Source: G965267185 sp965267185 (GTDB lineage: Bacteria; Pseudomonadota; Alphaproteobacteria; UBA6615). Taken from it: a stretch of 64,000 nt of DNA. Under the pieces are notes generated by a model, which ran no database searches, was not told the DNA's origin, and saw nothing but the letters and a program-made list of their open reading frames with translations. Location: the NCBI GenBank assembly GCA_965267185.1, contig OZ253937.1, forward strand, positions 2,728,001 through 2,792,000, in the 5' to 3' direction. Shown one piece after another: positions 8,976 through 18,277 of this stretch (position 1 is its first letter; each line of letters begins with the position of its first letter). A program made the translations under genes and the position numbers.

Positions 8976-10025
8976 ATGAGCGGCAATATTTTGGTGACCG
9001 CCGAAGCGTTGAAGGACTTCGCCGCTCGGGTATTCACTGCTTGCGATGTGTCACAGGACGACGCGGCGCTATGGGCCGACCTATTGGTCTGGGCGAACCT
9101 GCGCGGCGTCGATTCCCACGGTGTGCTGCGCATTCCGCGCTACGTCCAGACCTTGCGCAACGGCAACATCAACGCACGGCCCAACATCACCGTCGACCGG
9201 CGCGACGGCGCCATTGCCGTGATCGATTGCGACAACGCGCCGGGACCGGTGGGCATGTCGCGGGCCATGGAAGAAGCCATCGAGCGCGCCCGCGAGGTCC
9301 ATATCGGCTGGTGCATTGCGCGCAACATTACCCACTCCGGTGCCATCGGCTACTACGCCCAGATCGCCGCCAAGGCCGGCATGGCAGGCATGGTCATGAT
9401 CGCCTCGCGGCCGATGATGGCCTACCACGGCGCCCGCGTGCCGGCGCTGTCGACCAATCCCCTGGCGATTGCCGTACCCGGCGGCGACCACCCGCCGCTG
9501 ACCCTCGACATGTCGTCGTCGACAGTCTCCATGGGCAAGGTGCTGGAAGCCCGCGACGCCGGCCAATCGATCCCCGACGGCTGGGGCATGGACGCGAGCG
9601 GCCGCATGACCAACGATCCCAACCAGGTCGCAACTCTGATGCCGCTGGGCGGCGCCAAAGGCTCCAGCCTGTCGGTGATGTTCGAATGTCTGGTGAGCCT
9701 GATGGGGGCGAATCCACTGATCGCGCCCATTTTAAGCCCCGGCGGCGATCCGTCCGGTTTCCGCCAGAATGGCCTCTGCGCCGCCATTGATATTTCGGCC
9801 TTTGTCGGGCTCGACGATTACCAAAGCCAAGTCGACGATCTCGCCGAAGCGCTCACGTCGCTGCCGAAAGCCGAAGGCGTGGACCGGATCTACGCGCCGG
9901 GCGAGCGCGGCGACGCGGTGCTGACGGAGCGAACCAAAAACGGTATCCCCCTGCCCCAGGGCACCTGGGACCGCCTCGCCGAGGCGGCGGGGCCGCTCGG
10001 CGTGGCGATGCCGGAGACTGCCTAA
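8976..10025 (+). CDS. Malate/L-lactate dehydrogenase family (Ldh2/YlbC-type) oxidoreductase
   Basis: This 349-residue protein belongs to the type-2 malate/L-sulfolactate/ureidoglycolate dehydrogenase family, which is unrelated to Rossmann-type lactate dehydrogenases. Landmarks are the N-terminal GVDSHGVLRIPRYV segment with the conserved Ser-His-Gly, TVDRRDGAIAVID, the ARNITHSGAIGYYA active-site stretch with His, and MSTNPLAIAVPGG-like STNPLAIAVPGGDH. It uses NAD(P) to oxidise 2-hydroxyacids. It follows the MetE-like gene by 36 bases, so they may be co-transcribed. Its stop overlaps the convergent amidohydrolase by four bases. Confidence 0.88.
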   Translation: MSGNILVTAEALKDFAARVFTACDVSQDDAALWADLLVWANLRGVDSHGVLRIPRYVQTLRNGNINARPNITVDRRDGAIAVIDCDNAPGPVGMSRAMEEAIERAREVHIGWCIARNITHSGAIGYYAQIAAKAGMAGMVMIASRPMMAYHGARVPALSTNPLAIAVPGGDHPPLTLDMSSSTVSMGKVLEARDAGQSIPDGWGMDASGRMTNDPNQVATLMPLGGAKGSSLSVMFECLVSLMGANPLIAPILSPGGDPSGFRQNGLCAAIDISAFVGLDDYQSQVDDLAEALTSLPKAEGVDRIYAPGERGDAVLTERTKNGIPLPQGTWDRLAEAAGPLGVAMPETA

Positions 10026-11104
10026 GCGTTCGCTGGGACGTCGAGTTTCAGCAGTTTGGCCGCGTTGCCGCCCATCACCGTCGCTTTCTGATCTTCCGAC
10101 AGGCCCGACGTGCCGTCGACGAAGCCGACAGGGTCGGTCTCGGCCATGTCGTAGGGATAGTCGGTGCCCATGACAATGTGGTCGGCGCCCCAGGTATCGA
10201 CCAGATAGCGCAGCTGGTGGTCGGTGAAGACGACGGTGTCGAAATAGAGCTTCTTGACGTAGTGGCTGGGCGGCTTGGAGATCACCTGACGGCAATCATC
10301 CCGCAGATGATAGGGGTGGTCGAACCGGCCGGAATAGGCCGGCACATAGCCGCCGCCATGGGCGATGCAAATCTTTAAGCCGGGGTATTTCTCCAGATAG
10401 CCGTCGAACACCAGATGGCCGACCGCTAACGCTGATTCCAGCGGGTGGCCGATGGTGTTGCGGAAATAATGATCGGTCATGCGCTCTTTGAAGCTGGTGC
10501 CGATGGGATGCATGAAAATCATCACATCGAGCTCTTCGACCTTGGCGAAAAACTTCTCCAGGCCGGCGCGGGTGAGGTCCTGGCCATTAACGTTGGTCGA
10601 AATTTCGACGCCGCGGAAATTGTGCTCTTTGACGCAGCGTTCGAGTTCGGCAACCGCCGCATCGGCATCCTGCAACGGGGCGGTGCACAGACCGACGAAC
10701 CGGTCCGGATGACTGGCGACGACTTCGGCGATGCGGTCGTTGACCACCTGCGAGGTCTCACGGGCAAAATCGACCGGGTACTGGTAGTTGTAATGGAACG
10801 GCGAGGGCGAGACCGCCTGAACGTCGATGCCGCTTGCATCCATGTCGGCGATGCGCACCTCAGCGTCGGTTAGCTTCGGCAGAATATCCTGGTGCTGCTG
10901 CCGGTTGATCTGACCCGTAAGCTCGTTGGCCTCTTTGTAAAGCTTGGCCTGATCGGCCACCGACGGATCCGCCAGCATGGCGTCGGCATCCGGGACGTGC
11001 ACGTGGCAATGAATATCGACGGTGAAGTGTTTCTTGCCGTTGGTCACGGTTTGCGCATGGCCATGATCGCTGGCCGGCGCGTGGGTCGCGCATTTGAAAA
11101 ACAT
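10022..11104 (-). CDS. Amidohydrolase-2 family protein (ACMSD-like), copy 1
   Basis: A 360-residue metal-dependent hydrolase or decarboxylase related to aminocarboxymuconate-semialdehyde decarboxylase. The HxH metal motif is in VDIHCHVHVP near residue 30, followed by the MHPIGTS segment, AHGGGYVPAYSGR with the metal His, and GTDYPYDM with the catalytic Asp. The family decarboxylates or hydrolyses aromatic-derived acids. It is a close paralogue of the next gene upstream (11154-12224); both begin with a short M(F/L)FKCA.HAP leader. The two genes run head to tail with 49 bases between them and are probably one transcript. Confidence 0.88.
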   Translation of the reverse strand: MFFKCATHAPASDHGHAQTVTNGKKHFTVDIHCHVHVPDADAMLADPSVADQAKLYKEANELTGQINRQQHQDILPKLTDAEVRIADMDASGIDVQAVSPSPFHYNYQYPVDFARETSQVVNDRIAEVVASHPDRFVGLCTAPLQDADAAVAELERCVKEHNFRGVEISTNVNGQDLTRAGLEKFFAKVEELDVMIFMHPIGTSFKERMTDHYFRNTIGHPLESALAVGHLVFDGYLEKYPGLKICIAHGGGYVPAYSGRFDHPYHLRDDCRQVISKPPSHYVKKLYFDTVVFTDHQLRYLVDTWGADHIVMGTDYPYDMAETDPVGFVDGTSGLSEDQKATVMGGNAAKLLKLDVPANA

Positions 11105-11153
11105 CTGGTCTCCCCCTGTTCGGCTGTTTCCGGCGGCGAACGCCGGATTTTCG

Positions 11154-12224
11154 TTAGTTGAGATTCAACAGTTGGGCAGCATTGCCACCAATAATTGCCG
11201 CCTTCTGTTCGTCGCTGAGATCAGCGCCATTCACATGACCCACCGGATCGGTCTCGGCCATATCGTAGGGATAGTCGGTGCCCATGACGATGTGATCGGC
11301 GCCGAACACCTTGACCAGGTATTCGAGCTGATGGTCTGTGAAGACCACCGTGTCGAAGTAGAACCGCTTCAGGTAGTCGGTCGGCACCTTGCCCTTGGGC
11401 AAATGGCGCTGCATGTCGGGACGCAGCGGGTGGGCATGGTCGATGCGGCCCGAATAGGCCGCCAAAAAGCCGCCGCCATGGGCGACGCAGATTTTCAAGC
11501 CCGGATGGCGGTCCATTACCCCATCGAAAATCAGATAGTGAACGGCGACGGTCGAGGCCAACGGGTTGGCGATGATGTTGGAAAAATAGTGGTCGGCGAA
11601 ACGGGCGCTTTCAGTAAAGCCCCCGGGGTGCATGAAGATCACCACGCCAAGTTCTTCGACGCGGGCGAAAAACTTGTCGAGGCCGGCGCGGGAGAGCTCG
11701 GTGCCGCAAACATCGGTCGATATCTCGACCCCACGCATGCCAAGCTCGTTGACGCAGCGCTCGAGCTCGGTCACCGCCATCTCCGGGTCCTGCAGCGGCA
11801 CGGTGCCTAGGGCAACGAACCGGTCGGGATGGCTAGCGACGAGCTCCGCCAGGCTATTGTTGACCGTTTGCGCCACGTCGCGGCCCAAATCGGGTTCCGC
11901 CCAGTAGCAATAATGGTTTGGCGCCGTCGAAACCGCTTGAACGTCGACCCCCGCCGCGTCCATGTGCGACAGGCGGACTTCGGTGTCGGTCAACATCGGC
12001 ATGATGTCTTGGGTGTGTTGCATCTGGTACGCGCGGGTCTCGTCGCTGGCGTGCCACATCAACGGTTCGTTCTTCAGGTCGAACACGTCTTTCACCATCG
12101 CGTCGACCGCGGGGACGTGCAGATGGCAGTGGATATCGACCGAGCGAACCTTGGAACTACCCACATTGACACGATGACCGGCTGCCCCGGTTTCGGGGGC
12201 ATGGTGGGCGCACTTGAACAGCAT
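11154..12224 (-). CDS. Amidohydrolase-2 family protein (ACMSD-like), copy 2
   Basis: This 356-residue paralogue of the downstream amidohydrolase has the same landmarks: HxH in VDIHCHLHVP, the MHPGGF segment, VAHGGGFLAAYSGR and GTDYPYDM. The ATG at 12224 is chosen because GAGGAAA lies about 6 bases upstream and the protein begins MLFKCAHHAP, like copy 1. The open frame extends upstream to 13175, but that part is antisense to the Mo-hydroxylase gene and is not supported. It is divergent from the CoxL-like gene at 12432, with about 200 bases of control region between them. Confidence 0.88.
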   Translation of the reverse strand: MLFKCAHHAPETGAAGHRVNVGSSKVRSVDIHCHLHVPAVDAMVKDVFDLKNEPLMWHASDETRAYQMQHTQDIMPMLTDTEVRLSHMDAAGVDVQAVSTAPNHYCYWAEPDLGRDVAQTVNNSLAELVASHPDRFVALGTVPLQDPEMAVTELERCVNELGMRGVEISTDVCGTELSRAGLDKFFARVEELGVVIFMHPGGFTESARFADHYFSNIIANPLASTVAVHYLIFDGVMDRHPGLKICVAHGGGFLAAYSGRIDHAHPLRPDMQRHLPKGKVPTDYLKRFYFDTVVFTDHQLEYLVKVFGADHIVMGTDYPYDMAETDPVGHVNGADLSDEQKAAIIGGNAAQLLNLN

Positions 12225-12431
12225 GATGTTTCCTCGGACCGTTTGCTTCGTTGGTTTTTTGTTTCGGTAGATCTCGGGCGAACCGCCGAAAGGCCAGCAT
12301 TTATATAGTTCGAACGGAGCCGTCAAAGCCATAGGTTTCGACAGTTCCGTCGTTCTCCTCGACTCCCGTAACGGCCATGCTAAATTCCGCATCCAAGAAC
12401 AAGAATTTGTAGTTTCCGGGGAGAACACGCG

Positions 12432-14759
12432 ATGTCGGCAGGAAGTTTCGGAATTTCGCAACATGTGCTGCGGCGCGAAGATCAAGCGCTGGTGACGGGC
12501 GCTGGTGCTTATAGCGACGACACCAGTTTCGAGGGGCAGACCCATGTGGCGTTTCTTCGCTCGCCCGTCGCCCACGCCGCCATAAAGTCGGTCGATGTGA
12601 GCGCTGCGAAAGCCGCGCCGGGCGTCGTCGGTGCTTTCACCGGCGAAGACCTGCGTGCCGCCGGAATCGGCGATATTCCCAACATGACGCCGTTCGCCAG
12701 TCATGACGGCACGCCTATTCGATTGACCTCGCGGCCGGCGGTGGCCGTTGGCAAGGTTCGCCATGTGGGCGAGATCGTCGCCTTGGTGGTTGCCGAGACT
12801 GCGGGACAAGCCGCCGACGCAGTGGAACTGGTCGAGTTCGACTTCGATACGCTGCCGACAATCGTCGACGTCGAAGCGGCAATCGCCGATGGCGCACCGC
12901 AAATTTGGGAAGACATACCCAATAACGTGTGCCTCGATTTTCGCACCGGCGATGCGGACAAGGCCAAAGCGGCGTTCGCCCAGGCGGCGCATGTCACTCG
13001 CCTTACCCTGAAAACGAACCGTATCGTCGCCGCCTCGATGGAGCCGCGCAGCGCAACCGCGCGCTGGGATACGGAGCGCGACCGCTACGAGCTGGTTTCG
13101 GGCTCGCAAGGCGTGAGCGCCATGCGCCGCATGCTGGCCGATTCCATATTCCAGGTGCCGCCGGAGAAAATGCACGTCGTGACCAACGATGTCGGCGGCG
13201 GCTTCGGTATGAAAACCCAGGCCTACCCGGAGTACGTGGCGTGCCTGTTCGCCGCCAAGGCACTCGGCCGCCCGGTGAAATGGCAGGGTACGCGGTCCGA
13301 AGCCTTCCTCGCCGACAATCAGGCGCGCGACGGCGTCATGGACGGCGAGTTGGCCTTCGACGACAACGGCAAAATATTGGGCATGCGCGTCGATATGGTC
13401 GCCGCCATGGGCGGCTACTTGTCATCGCACGGCCCCGCCGCGGCGACCCGCAATGTCTGCAACTGTCTGACCGGCTGCTACGACAATCCTGCGCTGCACT
13501 TCCGCGTGCGATGCGTCATGACCAACAACCTTCCCATCGGGCCTTATCGCGGTGCCGGCCGGCCCGAAGCGGCCTACATGCTCGAACGGCTCATGGACAG
13601 CGCAGCGCGCGAATTGGGGATCGACCGGATTGAACTGCGCCGCCGCAATTTCATCGATCCGCAAGCGATGCCCTACAGCACCTCGATTTCTCAGACCTAC
13701 GATAGCGGCGAATTCGAAGCGGCGATGGATAAGGCCTTAGAGCTCGCCGGCTGGGACGATTTCCCCGCGCGGCGGGCAGAGTCGGAAAAACGCGGCAAGC
13801 TGCGCGGGATGGGTCTCGCCTGCTTTGTCGAAACAGCCGGCGGATTTCTAGAGGAAGGTGCGAAAATCGAGTTCGCCGAAGATGGCGCGGTCGAAGCGAT
13901 CCTGGCGGTCCAATCGAACGGCCAGGGCCACGCCACCTCCTTCGCCCAAGTCGTCGCCGACCGCCTCGAGGTGCCGTTCGAAAAGGTGCGGATCGTCGAA
14001 GGCGATAGCGACATAGTCCCGGCAACCGGATTCGCCTCGGTTGCCTCGCGCTCGGCGGCACTGGCCAGCGGCGCGATCTCCGTTACCATCGACGCAGTGC
14101 TCGACAAGGGACGCAAATTGGCGGGCCACCTGCTTGAGGCCTCGGAAGCCGATATCGAATACGCCGACGGCGCGTTCCGGGTCGCCGGTACCGACCGGAC
14201 GATCGACATCTTCGAGTTGGCCGCAAAGGTTAAAGCACTCGGCGATCTGCCGGGCGATCTTCCCGAAAGCCTCGATTCCGAAGAAGACTTCACCTCGCCG
14301 GAACAGACCTATCCCAACGGCTGTCACATCTGCGAGGTGGAGATCGACCCCGACACCGGCGTCATCGACGTGGTCGGCTATACAGCGGTCGACGATTGCG
14401 GAACGGTGATCAATCCGATGATCGTGCACGGCCAGGTCCATGGCGGGGTCGCGCAAGGGCTCGGTCAGGTGCTGGGGGAACACGCGATCTACGACGACGA
14501 TGGCCAGCTCCTCGCGGGCTCGTTCATGGACTATATGATGCCGCGGGCCGACGATCTGCCATCGATGAAGCTTGGGTTCCACTCAGTGCCGTGCACGACA
14601 AACCCGATCGGCGCCAAGGGCGCCGGCGAGGCCGGAACCACCGGAGCGCTACCGGCGGGCATGAACGCAATTCTCGATGCGCTGTCGGCGCGCGGCATCA
14701 CCGAGATGGACATGCCGGCAACGGCTCCGAAAATCTGGGCCGCGCTGAACGGAAGCTAG
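12432..14759 (+). CDS. Xanthine dehydrogenase/CoxL-family molybdopterin-binding subunit
   Basis: This 775-residue protein is a complete large subunit of the molybdenum hydroxylase family. The N-terminal domain (about 10-125) and Mo-pterin domain carry NDVGGGFGMK, GPYRGAGRPEA and, near the C-terminus, KGAGEAGTTGA with the active-site Glu. The PYRGAGR signature is of form-II CoxL type; the AYRCSFR signature of true CO dehydrogenase is absent. The enzyme family hydroxylates N-heterocycles or aldehydes using a 2Fe-2S small subunit and FAD medium subunit, but neither is encoded beside it. The following genes (dehydrogenase at 14789, VOC at 15852) share its strand. Confidence 0.9.
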   Translation: MSAGSFGISQHVLRREDQALVTGAGAYSDDTSFEGQTHVAFLRSPVAHAAIKSVDVSAAKAAPGVVGAFTGEDLRAAGIGDIPNMTPFASHDGTPIRLTSRPAVAVGKVRHVGEIVALVVAETAGQAADAVELVEFDFDTLPTIVDVEAAIADGAPQIWEDIPNNVCLDFRTGDADKAKAAFAQAAHVTRLTLKTNRIVAASMEPRSATARWDTERDRYELVSGSQGVSAMRRMLADSIFQVPPEKMHVVTNDVGGGFGMKTQAYPEYVACLFAAKALGRPVKWQGTRSEAFLADNQARDGVMDGELAFDDNGKILGMRVDMVAAMGGYLSSHGPAAATRNVCNCLTGCYDNPALHFRVRCVMTNNLPIGPYRGAGRPEAAYMLERLMDSAARELGIDRIELRRRNFIDPQAMPYSTSISQTYDSGEFEAAMDKALELAGWDDFPARRAESEKRGKLRGMGLACFVETAGGFLEEGAKIEFAEDGAVEAILAVQSNGQGHATSFAQVVADRLEVPFEKVRIVEGDSDIVPATGFASVASRSAALASGAISVTIDAVLDKGRKLAGHLLEASEADIEYADGAFRVAGTDRTIDIFELAAKVKALGDLPGDLPESLDSEEDFTSPEQTYPNGCHICEVEIDPDTGVIDVVGYTAVDDCGTVINPMIVHGQVHGGVAQGLGQVLGEHAIYDDDGQLLAGSFMDYMMPRADDLPSMKLGFHSVPCTTNPIGAKGAGEAGTTGALPAGMNAILDALSARGITEMDMPATAPKIWAALNGS

Positions 14760-14788
14760 CGCAACGCGAATCTCGGTAAGGGAAGAAC

Positions 14789-15724
14789 ATGGCGCTGCTT
14801 ATCGTCAATCTGGACCAGCAAATCGGCAGTCCGCAGGAATGGCTCAACATGCTCGCCGAGCAGCTCCCGGATATGGAGGTGCGGCTTTGGCCCGACGCCG
14901 GCGACCCGGCGGATATCGAATATCTCGCCTTCGTGCGGCCCGATTTCGGAGTGCTGCCGCCGTTGCCCAACCTGAAGGCCATGTTCAGCCGGTCGGCCGG
15001 TGTGGACGGGTTCATCAACCATCCGAATGTCCCCAAGGTGCCGCTGGGCAAGTTGGAGCCGGCGCGCGGCGACCCGATGATGACGGAGTATGTCGTTATG
15101 CATGTGCTGCGGCTGCATCGCGACATGCCGCGCTACCAGCAGGCCCAGGGCGAAAGAGACTGGTACCGGGTGCCGATCGTCCGACCGGATCAGCGGCGCA
15201 TCGGGTTCCTGGGTTACGGCGTGTTGGCCAAGGCGCCAGCGCTGGTGCTGAAGTCACTGGAATTCGACGTGAAGGCCTGGGTCCGCCGACCGAGAGAAAA
15301 CGAGGACGTGCCGATATTTCATGGCGACGACCAGCTCGAACCCTTCCTCAACCAGACCGATATCGCGGTCTGCCTGCTGCCGCTGACGAAGCAAACCGAA
15401 GGCATTTTCTGCGCCCGCACCTTCGCGATGATGCCCAAGGGTGCGATGCTGGTGAATGTCGGCCGCGGCAAGCATGTGGTGACCGAGGACCTGATCGCGG
15501 CGTTGGATTCCGGGCAGCTGTCCTATGCCGCTCTGGATGCGCATAACCCGGAGCCGTTGCCGCCGGAAAGCCCGTTATGGGCGCATCCCAAGGTGACGGT
15601 TATGCCGCATGTCGCGCGGCGGCCAAGCGTCGCCCAGCTAGTGTCTGCGATTGCCGAGAACATCCAGCGGGTCGAGGCCGGTCAACCGCTATTGCAGCAA
15701 ATCGATCCGGCAGCGGGGTATTGA
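14789..15724 (+). CDS. D-2-hydroxyacid dehydrogenase, GhrA-like
   Basis: A 311-residue protein resembling glyoxylate/hydroxypyruvate reductase A. The start MALLIVNLDQ, the FSRSAGVDGF segment, NVGRGKHVV with the catalytic Arg and VMPHVARRP with the catalytic His are all in place. The nucleotide loop reads GFLGYGVLAKAPA, so the third glycine of GxGxxG is replaced, while VRRPREN after beta-2 fits NADPH. It follows the CoxL-like gene by 29 bases with GGTAAGGGAAG before the ATG, so it is probably co-transcribed and may act on the same substrate series. Substrate unknown. Confidence 0.87.
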   Translation: MALLIVNLDQQIGSPQEWLNMLAEQLPDMEVRLWPDAGDPADIEYLAFVRPDFGVLPPLPNLKAMFSRSAGVDGFINHPNVPKVPLGKLEPARGDPMMTEYVVMHVLRLHRDMPRYQQAQGERDWYRVPIVRPDQRRIGFLGYGVLAKAPALVLKSLEFDVKAWVRRPRENEDVPIFHGDDQLEPFLNQTDIAVCLLPLTKQTEGIFCARTFAMMPKGAMLVNVGRGKHVVTEDLIAALDSGQLSYAALDAHNPEPLPPESPLWAHPKVTVMPHVARRPSVAQLVSAIAENIQRVEAGQPLLQQIDPAAGY

Positions 15725-15851
15725 ACGGCTGCATTTGGCCCTTACGAACCACCGTCGAGCCCACCATGGGCGCGGGTGGATTCTGGCCGCTGCCTGCCCG
15801 CCGCGCTAGACTACGACCGCCCGTAAGATTGCGCGCCAAGGACCTAAAGCC

Positions 15852-16730
15852 ATGGTGAAGGAAGCGACGCCGCCGCGATACGACCGCACTGCCGAGGATG
15901 TCGGCAACATCGTTAGCCTGGAACACGTCAACGTGACGGTACCTGACCAATCGCTGGCGATGGCATTCTACGTCAACATACTGGGGTTCACGCGCGACCC
16001 CTACATGATGACCGGGCTAGACGTCATGTGGGTCAATATCGGCCGTAGCCAACTCCATCTGCCGACCGGCGACCCCCAAGTGTTGCGCGGGCACACGGGT
16101 CTGGTTGCCGGCCATTACGACCTGTTGCCGCAACGGTTGAAGGCCGCGTCGGGCGTCCTTAAGGACACCCAGTTTTCCTACAAAATCCGTAACGACCGTA
16201 TCGATGTCACCTGCCCCTGGGGTAATCGCTATCGGCTTTATCCCGCCGCCGGTTGCTTCGCGCCGATGACATTGGGCATGCCCTATGTTGCCTTCGACGT
16301 GCCGCGCGGTAAGGCGGCGGCAATCGGCCGTTTCTACACCGAGGTTATCGGGGCCCCGGCGCAGATCGGCGAGTTCGATGGCGCACCGGCCGCCCTTGTT
16401 TGCGCTGGCGCTGGCCAGCGGCTCATATTCCGCGAATTCCGGGGCAAGATCCCGCCATTTGACGGTCACCATATACAGGTCTATGTCGCCGACTTTTCCG
16501 GCCCCCATGAGCGGTTATGCGAGCGCGGACTGATCACAGAAGAAAGCGACCAGCACCAGTACCGCTTCCAGACGATCACGGATCTGGCGACCGGCGAACC
16601 GGTGTTCGAAATCGAACATGAGGTGCGGAGCCTGCGCCACCCGCTGTTTGCCCGCCCCCTGGTCAACCGCAATCCGGCGCAGCGGATAATGGATTATCAA
16701 CCAGGCCAAGACGCGGCATTGGTCGGCTAG
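15852..16730 (+). CDS. VOC family protein with two glyoxalase-fold modules
   Basis: This 292-residue protein carries two vicinal-oxygen-chelate modules, roughly residues 18-130 (VSLEHVNVTVPDQSLAMAFY opening) and 140-255 (MPYVAFDVPRGKAAAIGRFY opening). Metal-ligand candidates are His24 and the His residues of GHHIQVYVA. VOC proteins include extradiol dioxygenases, glyoxalases and epimerases, and no more exact reaction can be read. It lies 127 bases after the GhrA-like gene on the same strand. The gene is convergent with the DUF3179 protein downstream. Confidence 0.82.
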   Translation: MVKEATPPRYDRTAEDVGNIVSLEHVNVTVPDQSLAMAFYVNILGFTRDPYMMTGLDVMWVNIGRSQLHLPTGDPQVLRGHTGLVAGHYDLLPQRLKAASGVLKDTQFSYKIRNDRIDVTCPWGNRYRLYPAAGCFAPMTLGMPYVAFDVPRGKAAAIGRFYTEVIGAPAQIGEFDGAPAALVCAGAGQRLIFREFRGKIPPFDGHHIQVYVADFSGPHERLCERGLITEESDQHQYRFQTITDLATGEPVFEIEHEVRSLRHPLFARPLVNRNPAQRIMDYQPGQDAALVG

Positions 16731-16753
16731 CGAGCACCGCGCTGGCGGTTACT

Positions 16754-18139
16754 TTATCCCGGCCAGAGCACAGTTTGAGGATGGAACTGCGACCAGGCAA
16801 ACCAGAACGCCTGATGGCTGCCAAGATCAGAACCATCTGCGTCGACAGCTTTTATGCCACCGGCCTCGAGTTGCAGACGAACATTCTCAAAAGCGATCTC
16901 ATCACCTCTTTTCAATGCCACAAAAGCCTTGCTTCGCTGAAACGCCACCGGTTTTCCCGACGCTGTGATAACGCCAATGATGTCTTCGTGTTCCGGCAAA
17001 CGTGGGTCGAGGTCACCGATCGGAAATATCGGACCATTGGCATCCCGATTGTTGCGAAAATCAAAATTGCGCCCCAGCGCGAGCGCTTCGACCAGCACCG
17101 TTGTCTCCGGATGCGCTTTCTTCCACGTACCCCAGTCGGTCGTCACCACACTGGCTTGCTTCAGTTGCAGCTTCTTCTCCGCGAGAGGCCCTGTCACCGC
17201 GTTGCCGAGAAACGTGTCAAACACCGAAAATGTATTGACGTCGTACATCACCTTGTTGGACCGGATTAGCAGTCCTGACGTGCGCAGTATCGGCCGGTCG
17301 ATTCCCTCAGGCAGCTGGTCGGTGAAATAGGCCTGCGCTGAACCGCACAAAGTGCAATAGGGAATTCCCAGATGCCGTCCGCCTAACGTGTCGTTGACCA
17401 TCTCGCGCACTTCCATAATGCGCCGCGGATAGGCCCGATACTCGCCGTTTACCCCGATGCCGAAAACGATATCTTCGTCCTTAAGCCACGTCGCATCTTC
17501 TGCGCTGCTCACTTCGGGGTTGTCCGCCGCGGGAATGCAATTGCGGCACAGTTCTGTCGTATCGTACTTGCGATCGTCGATAAGCACGCCGCCCCACGAA
17601 ACGTGCCGCCAGTCGATATCGCCTTCCACAAAGATCTTGTCCCAGCCCGGCACGAGACTCGTAAAAATGGCGCGCTTAGCTCGTAGGTAATCGGGGGGCG
17701 CCGGAATATCCCAGGCGATCAGATGATCCGTTATGACCCCCCATTGATTTTCATCCCGGAACTTCTTACCCAGCAACGTGGAGCTGGCATGGTTGAGTGC
17801 CGCACTGAGGTCGCGCCCGGAGACGAAACGCATCAAATCGCTGATAAGCCAGACAAGCCGAGGATCTTTCGACTCCGAAATAGCGTCCAGAGCAAGCGTC
17901 TGATTTATCCCCCAGCTCGATTCAACCATACTGTCGATAAAGGCCACCTGCACCGCGGCCTGCACCGCCTCAGATAGCGGGCCTTCCGGTATCTCTGGAG
18001 GTGTGCCGAATTGCTCAATCACGTAGTCCGGCAGCGACGCCGCTTCCTCGGCCTGCACAGCATCGAACCTGAACAGAAAAAGCGTTACCAATGACGCAAT
18101 CAAGAAAATGCGGGATTGAGAGCTAATTGCAGGTGCCAT
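16754..18139 (-). CDS. DUF3179 domain protein, exported
   Basis: A 461-residue protein with an N-terminal signal peptide (hydrophobic IFLIASLVTLFLF, likely cleavage near VQA-EE at about residue 30). The DUF3179 domain occupies the C-terminal two thirds and shows its hallmark YCTLCGSAQAYF, plus CRNCIPA and VNDTLGGR. The conserved cysteines suggest metal binding, but the function of the family is unknown. It faces the periplasm. It lies between a convergent VOC gene and a TRAP-type binding protein on the same strand. Confidence 0.88.
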   Translation of the reverse strand: MAPAISSQSRIFLIASLVTLFLFRFDAVQAEEAASLPDYVIEQFGTPPEIPEGPLSEAVQAAVQVAFIDSMVESSWGINQTLALDAISESKDPRLVWLISDLMRFVSGRDLSAALNHASSTLLGKKFRDENQWGVITDHLIAWDIPAPPDYLRAKRAIFTSLVPGWDKIFVEGDIDWRHVSWGGVLIDDRKYDTTELCRNCIPAADNPEVSSAEDATWLKDEDIVFGIGVNGEYRAYPRRIMEVREMVNDTLGGRHLGIPYCTLCGSAQAYFTDQLPEGIDRPILRTSGLLIRSNKVMYDVNTFSVFDTFLGNAVTGPLAEKKLQLKQASVVTTDWGTWKKAHPETTVLVEALALGRNFDFRNNRDANGPIFPIGDLDPRLPEHEDIIGVITASGKPVAFQRSKAFVALKRGDEIAFENVRLQLEAGGIKAVDADGSDLGSHQAFWFAWSQFHPQTVLWPG

Positions 18140-18225
18140 GAACGGACCTTTCGCGTTGTCCCCTAATTTTTTAACACCTGTTCCTGTCGAATATTCCGTC
18201 TGGCGCGCAAATTGATCGCGGAAAG

Positions 18226-18270
18226 CCCGCTACCTCGTCCAAGGTGCAGGCGGCCCTGAACGGCCGCTAG
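18226..18270 (+). pseudogene. Relic of a CoxL-like subunit C-terminus
   Basis: Fifteen codons ending in TAG read PATSSKVQAALNGR. They match PATAPKIWAALNGS, the last residues of the CoxL-like protein that ends at 14759, in 9 of 14 positions, with the stop codon in the same place. Upstream sequence in this frame shows no further similarity that I can recognise, so only the tail would survive. It lies in the intergenic stretch between two minus-strand genes, on the opposite strand. Chance similarity over so short a stretch is possible. Confidence 0.4.
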
Positions 18271-18277
18271 GGCGTAG

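Noticed and set aside
8528..9790. A 420-residue plus-strand frame overlapping the MetE-like and Ldh2-like genes
   Set aside because: It spans two well-supported genes in another frame and is made of Arg-rich low-complexity sequence.
12225..13175. N-terminal extension of the second amidohydrolase by about 317 residues
   Set aside because: It is antisense to the CoxL-like gene, has a non-coding look, and a strong ribosome site precedes the internal ATG at 12224.
12432..14759. Carbon monoxide dehydrogenase large subunit
   Set aside because: The AYRCSFR signature of form-I CoxL is missing in all three large subunits, and CoxS and CoxM are absent.
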